The translations under genes were made by a program, and so were the position numbers. This document shows, piece by piece, positions 4,781 through 9,455 of a stretch of DNA of 9,455 bases; the first letter of the stretch is position 1; the number at the start of each line of letters is the position of its first letter. Source of the DNA: an uncultured Collinsella sp. (GTDB lineage: Bacteria; Actinomycetota; Coriobacteriia; Coriobacteriales; Coriobacteriaceae); contig CAUDCB010000067.1 in assembly GCA_958447915.1 (NCBI GenBank), positions 1 to 9,455 on the forward strand, written 5' to 3'. The notes below the pieces were generated by a model, which did no database searches, had not been told where the DNA came from, and saw only the letters and a program-made list of their open reading frames with translations.

Positions 4781-6556
4781 ATGGAGCAACTCATCGCCAC
4801 CATCGAAAAGGGCCAGCCCTTTTTCAACGCGATCGCCCGCAACAAGTACCTCAAGGCGATCCGCGACGGTTTTATCTCCGTCATCCCCATCATCATCTTC
4901 TCGTCCATCTTCTGCCTCGTAGCCTCGGTCCCCAACATCTGGGGTTTCTACTGGCCCGATGACATCAACAACGCCCTGTGGAAGTGCTACAACTACTCCA
5001 TGGGCATCCTGGCCATCGCCTGCGCCGCCACCACGGCCAAGCACTTCGCCGACGCCCAGAACCGCGATCTGCCCAAGAACAACCAGATCAACTTCATCTC
5101 GTGCATGTGCGCGGCCATCATCGGCTTCTTGCTCCTTTCGAGCGACACGATCGCCACGGACGCTGCCAGCGGCTTCAACACCACCTACCTTGGTTCCAAA
5201 GGCCTGCTGACCGCCTTTATCGCTGCGTTTGTGACCGGCATCATCTACAAGTTCTTCATTAAGCGCAACATCACCGTCAAGATGCCAGAGCAGGTTCCGC
5301 CTAACATCTCGCAGACCTTTAAGGACATCATCCCCTTCTCCGCCTGCATCACCGTCTTTTGGGTCTTTGACATCGTCTTCCGCGCTGCCTTTGGCTTCTG
5401 CTTTGCCCAGGGCGTCATCCAGGTGTTCCAGCCCCTGTTCACCGCTGCCGACGGCTACATCGGCCTCGCTGTGATCTACGGCGCCATGAGCCTCTTCTGG
5501 TTCGTGGGCGTCCACGGCCCCTCGATCGTCGAGCCCGCCATCGCCGCCGCCCTCGTTGCCAACATGACCGACAACCTGGCTGCGTTCCAGGCCGGCCAGC
5601 ACGCTTCCGCTGTCCTGACCCAGGGTGCCCAGTACTTCGTCGTCTGCATGGGCGGCACCGGCGCCACGCTTGTCCTGGTCTTTATGTTCTGCTTCCTGGC
5701 CAAGTCCCAGGAGATGCGCGCCGTCGGTAAGGCCGCCATCGTTCCCGTCTGCTTCGCTGTCAACGAGCCGCTGCTGTTCGCCGCGCCCATCGTGCTCAAC
5801 CCCGTCTTCTTTGTCCCGTTTGTCTTTGCCCCGATCGCCAACATCTGGATCCTCAAGATCTTTATCGACTTCTTGGGCATGAACGGCTTTATGTATACCC
5901 TGCCCTGGACCGTCCCCGGCCCCATCGGCACCATCATGGGCCTGGGCTTCCAGCCGCTCGCCTTTGTGATGCTCGCCCTTATCCTGGTCGTCGACTTTGC
6001 CCTGTACTACCCGTTCTTCCGTGCCTATGACGCCCAGAAGTGCACCGAGGAGGCCGAGATCTCCCAGGAGGAGCTCGCCGCCAAGAACGCCGAGAAGGCC
6101 GCCAAGCTCAACGACGCCTTCCAGGGCAAGGCTGACGCCAAGAGCGTTGCCGCCGGCGCTGCTGCCGAGGCCGTGAAGGCCGACGCCCCCGCCGCTTCCG
6201 CAGCACCCGCTGCCGAGGCAACGGCCACCAGCGACCTCAACGGCAAGCGCGTGCTCGTGCTCTGCCAGGGTGGCGGCACCTCGGGCCTGCTCGCCAACGC
6301 GCTGGCCAAGGCTGCCAAGGAGCGCGGCATTAACCTCGAGACCGCTGCCGAGGCCTATGGCAACCACGTGGACATGCTCCCCGACTTCGATCTGGTCGTC
6401 CTGGCCCCGCAAGCCGCCAGCTACCTGGCCGACCTGCAGAAGGACTGCGAGCGCGTGGGCAACAAGTGTGTCGCCTGCCGTGGCAAGCAATACATCGAGC
6501 TCTCCCAGAACGGCGACAAGTCTCTCGCCTTCGTAAGCGAGCAACTCTCGAAGTAA
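4781..6556 (+). CDS. lacE: PTS lactose-specific EIICB (lactose permease)
   Basis: A 591-aa inner-membrane transporter that imports lactose and phosphorylates it to lactose-6-phosphate. The IIC domain (about 1-420) has about ten hydrophobic segments; GVHGPSIVEP carries His245 and VNEPLLF carries Glu329, which fall five residues before the sugar-binding His250 and Glu334 of the Bacillus cereus diacetylchitobiose IIC, a consistent offset. A charged then Ala-rich linker (about 425-487) leads to the IIB domain (about 488-591), whose P-loop motif VLVLCQGGGTSGLL carries the phosphorylated Cys495. The IICB fusion is typical of LacE (568 aa in Lactococcus), whereas cellobiose systems usually have separate IIB. 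The longer linker accounts for most of the extra length. The ATG at 4781 has AGGAG 6 nt upstream. lacG follows after a 66-bp gap with a hairpin. The phosphate donor is LacF (2866-3204). Likely repressed by the adjacent LacI-type protein. Confidence 0.95.
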   Translation: MEQLIATIEKGQPFFNAIARNKYLKAIRDGFISVIPIIIFSSIFCLVASVPNIWGFYWPDDINNALWKCYNYSMGILAIACAATTAKHFADAQNRDLPKNNQINFISCMCAAIIGFLLLSSDTIATDAASGFNTTYLGSKGLLTAFIAAFVTGIIYKFFIKRNITVKMPEQVPPNISQTFKDIIPFSACITVFWVFDIVFRAAFGFCFAQGVIQVFQPLFTAADGYIGLAVIYGAMSLFWFVGVHGPSIVEPAIAAALVANMTDNLAAFQAGQHASAVLTQGAQYFVVCMGGTGATLVLVFMFCFLAKSQEMRAVGKAAIVPVCFAVNEPLLFAAPIVLNPVFFVPFVFAPIANIWILKIFIDFLGMNGFMYTLPWTVPGPIGTIMGLGFQPLAFVMLALILVVDFALYYPFFRAYDAQKCTEEAEISQEELAAKNAEKAAKLNDAFQGKADAKSVAAGAAAEAVKADAPAASAAPAAEATATSDLNGKRVLVLCQGGGTSGLLANALAKAAKERGINLETAAEAYGNHVDMLPDFDLVVLAPQAASYLADLQKDCERVGNKCVACRGKQYIELSQNGDKSLAFVSEQLSK

Positions 6557-6565
6557 GTAACGCTC

Positions 6566-6599
6566 AGGGCCAGCCGACCATCCAAGACCGGCTGGCCCT
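6566..6599 (+). terminator. Intercistronic hairpin between lacE and lacG
   Basis: A perfect 11-bp stem (AGGGCCAGCCG at 6566-6576 with 6589-6599) and a 12-nt loop, 9 bp after the lacE stop and 23 bp before the lacG start. It is followed by TTCGATTT, a poor U-run. It could be a leaky terminator that lowers lacG, or a hairpin that protects the 3' end of lacE mRNA. Full termination is unlikely because no promoter for lacG is visible in the short gap. Confidence 0.6.
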
Positions 6600-6622
6600 T
6601 CGATTTAGACGATTGGATCATC

Positions 6623-8062
6623 ATGTCCGTTAACCCTGCTAGCGTCACTAACCCGCCTGCGCAGTTTCCCGAGGACTTTGTCTTTGGCGGCGCCACTGCT
6701 GCCTACCAGGTAGAGGGCGAGACCCGCACTCACGGTAAGGGCAAGGTTGCCTGGGACGACTTCCTGGAGGCCCAGGGGCGCTTTTCCCCCGATCCCGCTT
6801 CGGACTTCTACAACCAGTACCCCGTCGACCTTGAGCTGTGCGAGGAGTTTGGTATCAACGGCATTCGTCTCTCCATCGCCTGGAGCCGCATCTTCCCCAA
6901 CGGCACCGGTGAGATTAACCCCGAGGGCGTCCAGTTCTACCACGACCTTTTCGCCGAGTGCCACAAGCACCACGTTGAGCCGTTTGTCACGCTGCATCAC
7001 TTCGATACGCCGCTGCCCCTCTTTGAGAAGAGCGACTTACTCAACCGCGAGACCATCGACGCCTTTGTGGACTTTGCCACCTTCTGCTTTAAGGAGTACG
7101 CCGACCAGGTGACCTATTGGTTCACCTTTAACGAGATCTGGGCCGACGCCTCCAATACCTACATCGAGGGCACCTTCCCCGGTGGCGTCAAGGCGCATCT
7201 TGCCGAGGCCTTCCAGTGCGAGCACAACATGATGCTCGCCCACGCCAGGGCAGTACTAGCCTTCCATAACGGCGGTTTTAAGGGCAAAATCGGCGTCATT
7301 CAGTCGCTGGAGTTCAAGTATCCGCTCAACGAGAACGACCCCGCCGACATCAAGGCCGCCAACAACGAGCACGTGCTGCAAAACCAGTTCTTGCTCGACG
7401 CCACCTTCCGCGGCGACTACGCGCCCGACACCCTCGAGTGCGCCAACCGCCTGGCTGCCGTCTCGGGTGGCACCATCGAGATCTTGGACGAGGACCTCGA
7501 GATTATGCGCGAAGCTGCGCTTTACAACGACTACCTGGGCGTTAACAACTACCAGTGCCGTTTCTTGAAGGCTTACGACGGCGAGAACGACCTGCACCAC
7601 AATGGTACGGGCGAGAAGGGCACCGGCCGCTGGCGCGTCAAGGGCATTGGCGAGCACGTGAACAAGCCTGGCATCCCTACCACCGACTGGGACTGGATCA
7701 TCTATCCCGAGGGCCTGTTCGATCTGCTCGTCTACATTAAGCAGCGCTACCCCAACTACAAGCAGATCTTCATCACCGAGAACGGCATGGGCTACAAGGA
7801 CCCCTACAAGGACGGTTTTGTGGACGACCAGCCGCGCATCGACTACATCGAGCAGCACCTGCGTTGGCTGCTCAAGGCCATGGAGGTGGGCGTCAACGTG
7901 GGCGGCTACTTCCTGTGGAGCCTGCAGGATCAATTCTCCTGGACCAATGGCTACAACAAGCGTTACGGCTTCTTTTACGTTGACTTTGAAACCCAGAAGC
8001 GCACGCCCAAGGCAAGCGCCTACTGGTACAAGCACGTGGCGCAGACCCGTCGTCTGGACTAG
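6623..8062 (+). CDS. lacG: 6-phospho-beta-galactosidase (GH1)
   Basis: A 479-aa cytoplasmic glycoside hydrolase family 1 enzyme that splits lactose-6-phosphate into glucose and galactose-6-phosphate. The sequence follows Lactococcus LacG closely from end to end. Catalytic acid/base Glu171 (WFTFNEIW) and nucleophile Glu386 (FITENGMGY) correspond to LacG Glu160 and Glu375. The phosphate-binding set Ser439, Lys446 and Tyr448 (in SWTNGYNKRY) corresponds to Ser428, Lys435 and Tyr437, all with the same offset of 11. Trp440, equal to LacG Trp429, marks galactose specificity; 6-phospho-beta-glucosidases usually carry Ala or Met there. The N-terminal extension of 11 residues is the only length difference. 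The ribosome binding site is weak (GGA at 6615-6617). It is co-directional with lacE and shares its control. A strong terminator follows at 8109-8144. Expression may be tuned by the hairpin upstream. Confidence 0.95.
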   Translation: MSVNPASVTNPPAQFPEDFVFGGATAAYQVEGETRTHGKGKVAWDDFLEAQGRFSPDPASDFYNQYPVDLELCEEFGINGIRLSIAWSRIFPNGTGEINPEGVQFYHDLFAECHKHHVEPFVTLHHFDTPLPLFEKSDLLNRETIDAFVDFATFCFKEYADQVTYWFTFNEIWADASNTYIEGTFPGGVKAHLAEAFQCEHNMMLAHARAVLAFHNGGFKGKIGVIQSLEFKYPLNENDPADIKAANNEHVLQNQFLLDATFRGDYAPDTLECANRLAAVSGGTIEILDEDLEIMREAALYNDYLGVNNYQCRFLKAYDGENDLHHNGTGEKGTGRWRVKGIGEHVNKPGIPTTDWDWIIYPEGLFDLLVYIKQRYPNYKQIFITENGMGYKDPYKDGFVDDQPRIDYIEQHLRWLLKAMEVGVNVGGYFLWSLQDQFSWTNGYNKRYGFFYVDFETQKRTPKASAYWYKHVAQTRRLD

Positions 8063-8108
8063 TGGCTGGCGGGGTTGCCCGCTCACACAACCTGTCCCCA
8101 TTTCTCAG

Positions 8109-8150
8109 CCGGGGGCGGCACGTCACACGGCGCGCCGCCCCCGGTCTTTT
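8109..8150 (+). terminator. lacE-lacG operon terminator
   Basis: A perfect 11-bp GC stem CCGGGGGCGGC (8109-8119) with 8134-8144, then TCTTTTTGTTTTTT. It lies 46 bp after the lacG stop. Confidence 0.93.
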
Positions 8151-8171
8151 TGTTTTTTGGCTGGTCGGGAG

Positions 8172-8321
8172 CCGTTTGTCTCGATCTGTAACATCTAGCC
8201 GAGTTTTTTGGTCCTAGCTGTTACAGATTGAGACGAACAGGATTGCTCTTTCCGAAGAATCTAAATCTGTAACACGTAGCCCGCTTTTGACCGTCTACCT
8301 GTTACAAATCGAGACAAACGG
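8172..8321. repeat. Four-armed tandem palindromic repeat
   Basis: Four copies of one arm in alternating orientation: 8172-8193 (ending in ATCTGTAACA), 8219-8238 (starting TGTTACAGAT), 8265-8274 (ATCTGTAACA) and 8300-8321 (starting TGTTACAAAT). Arms 1 and 2 form a 20-bp stem in which the two imperfect positions are G-U on the plus-strand RNA. Arms 3 and 4 form a shorter stem. The outermost arms 1 and 4 also match each other at 21 of 22 bases, so the whole 150 bp could fold either as two neighbouring hairpins or as one long cruciform. The loops are related too (TAGCC followed by a T run), which points to tandem duplication of a palindromic unit. It fills the gap between the convergent lacG and second regulator gene; there is no ORF in it. 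Confidence 0.85.
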
Positions 8322-8329
8322 AGTAGGAC

Positions 8330-9358
8330 CTAACCCCGTATGTCCCTAACAGTCGAGCGTTCGACCAGCGTACTCGGCACATGAATCGCCTCGATAGACG
8401 AGCTCTCTCCAATCGCCGCCTCAAACGCAAGCTTACCGACACCGCGCAAATCAAATCGCAGCGTCGTCAGCCGATTGTGAGGAACAAGTCCCTCGAGTGC
8501 GTCGTCGATACCAACCACGCTCACGTCGTCGGGCACGGACAGGCCCGCGTTCTCGAGCGCGGCGATAACGCCCAGCGCCATCTGGTCATTTGCCGCAAGC
8601 ACGGCAGTCGGCGCCTGCGACCCGCCGGCAAGCACCTCGGCCGCAATCCGCTCGCCCATGGCGTACCCACTGTCCGCACTCCAATCGCCACGCAGCATCG
8701 GAGCGGCATCGACATGAGCACGACCCAGCGTATCGCGCCAACCGGCCTCACGAAAACGCGAGGAAATCGAGTTTTCCGGACCCGCCACAAACCGCATATT
8801 CGAGTGACCATGTTCCAGCAGATAATTGGTCAACAGCTCGCACGAACCATACTGGTCGGAGTCGATCGTCGTGCAGCGCGGATGCGCATACATGGACAGG
8901 ATGACCGTTCGCACTCCCGGCTGGGGAACAAACTCCTCAAAATCGGGAGCCATGCGGTTCATGTTGAGAATCATGCCGTCGACGGGTCGCTCGACCATGC
9001 GGCGCGAGGCATCGGCAAGTGTATAGGGCTTGTCGCCGCCCATCTCGATCATAGTGACGGCAAAATCGTGCTCGCGCGCCGCTTGCATGATACCCTCGAG
9101 CGTCGCCAGGTTACCGACACGTGTGATGTTGTACATGCACAGGCCAATAGAACGATACGACCCGCCGCGCAACGCCGCTCCAGCAAAATTGGGACGAAAG
9201 CCCAGCTCTTCCATGGCGGCCAGCACACGCTTGCGCGTCTTTTCCGTCACGTTGGGCATACCGTTGACCACGCGAGACACAGTCTGGCGGCTCACGCCAG
9301 CGAGCGCCGCAACCTCTGCCGCGCTCGCCGAATGACCATTCCTTGTCTGCTGAGCCAT
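8330..9358 (-). CDS. LacI-family transcriptional regulator (second)
   Basis: A LacI/GalR-type regulator of 342 aa from the ATG at 9358. Helix-turn-helix at about 10-32 (AAEVAALAGVSRQTVSRVVNG), hinge GFRPNFAGAALRGGS, then a sugar-binding-protein-like domain with VDGMILNMNRM, TTIDSDQY, GDWSADSGYAMG, LAANDQMALG, DVSVVGIDDA and LTTLRFD. These landmarks line up one for one with the regulator at 3419-4423, including the unusual RPNFAG hinge, so the two are paralogues. The start is uncertain: an in-frame ATG at 9415 would add 19 residues but has no ribosome binding site, and GTG at 9367 has GCAGG about 5 nt upstream. A length near 342 fits the family. It converges with lacG across the repeat at 8172-8321, and its own promoter region carries a CG-centred dyad, suggesting autoregulation. 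The target and effector are not readable; a role in the lactose locus is inferred from position and paralogy. Confidence 0.9.
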   Translation of the reverse strand: MAQQTRNGHSASAAEVAALAGVSRQTVSRVVNGMPNVTEKTRKRVLAAMEELGFRPNFAGAALRGGSYRSIGLCMYNITRVGNLATLEGIMQAAREHDFAVTMIEMGGDKPYTLADASRRMVERPVDGMILNMNRMAPDFEEFVPQPGVRTVILSMYAHPRCTTIDSDQYGSCELLTNYLLEHGHSNMRFVAGPENSISSRFREAGWRDTLGRAHVDAAPMLRGDWSADSGYAMGERIAAEVLAGGSQAPTAVLAANDQMALGVIAALENAGLSVPDDVSVVGIDDALEGLVPHNRLTTLRFDLRGVGKLAFEAAIGESSSIEAIHVPSTLVERSTVRDIRG

Positions 9359-9419
9359 GCCTTCCACGCTAACCTGCTTCCCAACTATTCCCCGCGCCCA
9401 TGGCGCATCGTACATACAT

Positions 9420-9433
9420 TGATAACGTGCTCA
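9420..9433. promoter_or_regulatory. Operator-like dyad upstream of the second regulator
   Basis: TGAtaACGTgcTCA is symmetric (TGA/TCA outside, ACGT inside) about a CG centre, like LacI-family operators. It overlaps a -10-like TATCAT on the minus strand (9433-9438). If that is the promoter, the leader would be too short for the ATG at 9415, which supports a start near 9358-9367. The window ends 22 bp further on. Confidence 0.4.
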
Positions 9434-9455
9434 TGATACCCGAGCCATATACCAC

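Noticed and set aside
4727..6544. 605-aa open frame antisense to lacE
   Set aside because: Its Gly/Asp/Glu-rich composition is the reverse-strand shadow of a GC-rich, third-position-biased gene; lacE itself has clear domains and catalytic residues.
7256..8101. 281-aa open frame antisense to lacG
   Set aside because: Shadow of lacG; no ribosome binding site and a Val/Leu/Ala-biased product without motifs.
8172..8321. CRISPR-like array
   Set aside because: The four arms alternate in orientation and form palindromes; spacing is not regular direct repeat-spacer and there are no cas genes.

Overview
The window looks like a chromosomal segment of a high-GC gut actinobacterium of the class Coriobacteriia, most likely Collinsella or a close relative. 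This rests on the GC-rich but T-containing codon use, a lactose PTS gene set with two LacI-family regulators, GC-rich palindromic intergenic repeats, and an IS110-type element. The genus is inferred from general familiarity, not from a search.

Layout. (1) 98-1167, minus strand: an unrecognised 334-aa membrane protein followed by its own terminator. (2) 1291-2701: a complete IS110-family insertion sequence on the plus strand. It has a DEDD/serine recombinase (GTG start at 1541) and, between the left end and the gene, a segment of about 200 nt that I read as the element's bridge RNA. All four guide segments can be matched by eye to the flanks and ends of this very copy: left target GAACGTC, right target CCCAA, left donor ATAGGAA, right donor TTAC. 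Both junctions carry a CA core, which fixes the element ends to the base. A consensus -35 (TTGACA) lies at the right end and a -10-like TACAGT at the left end, so joining the ends in a circle would create a promoter just upstream of the bridge RNA. (3) 2704-2838: target-site remnant, a 24-bp palindromic repeat and a bidirectional terminator. (4) 2866-8144: a lactose PTS locus. lacF (IIA) and a LacI-type repressor are on the minus strand; lacE (fused IICB) and lacG (6-phospho-beta-galactosidase) are on the plus strand, divergent from the repressor across a 357-bp control region with several LacI-type operator dyads. (5) 8172-8321: a four-armed tandem palindromic repeat. (6) 8330-9358, minus strand: a second LacI-type repressor, clearly a paralogue of the first.

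How it works together. LacE with LacF would import lactose and phosphorylate it to lactose-6-phosphate, drawing phosphate from EI and HPr encoded elsewhere. LacG would cleave it to glucose and galactose-6-phosphate. The two LacI paralogues that bracket the system probably control it. The tagatose-6-phosphate enzymes that would normally use galactose-6-phosphate are not in the window. The transport and hydrolase genes are ordinary members of known families; the most informative sequence is in the non-coding DNA, namely the bridge RNA, the operators and the palindromic repeats.
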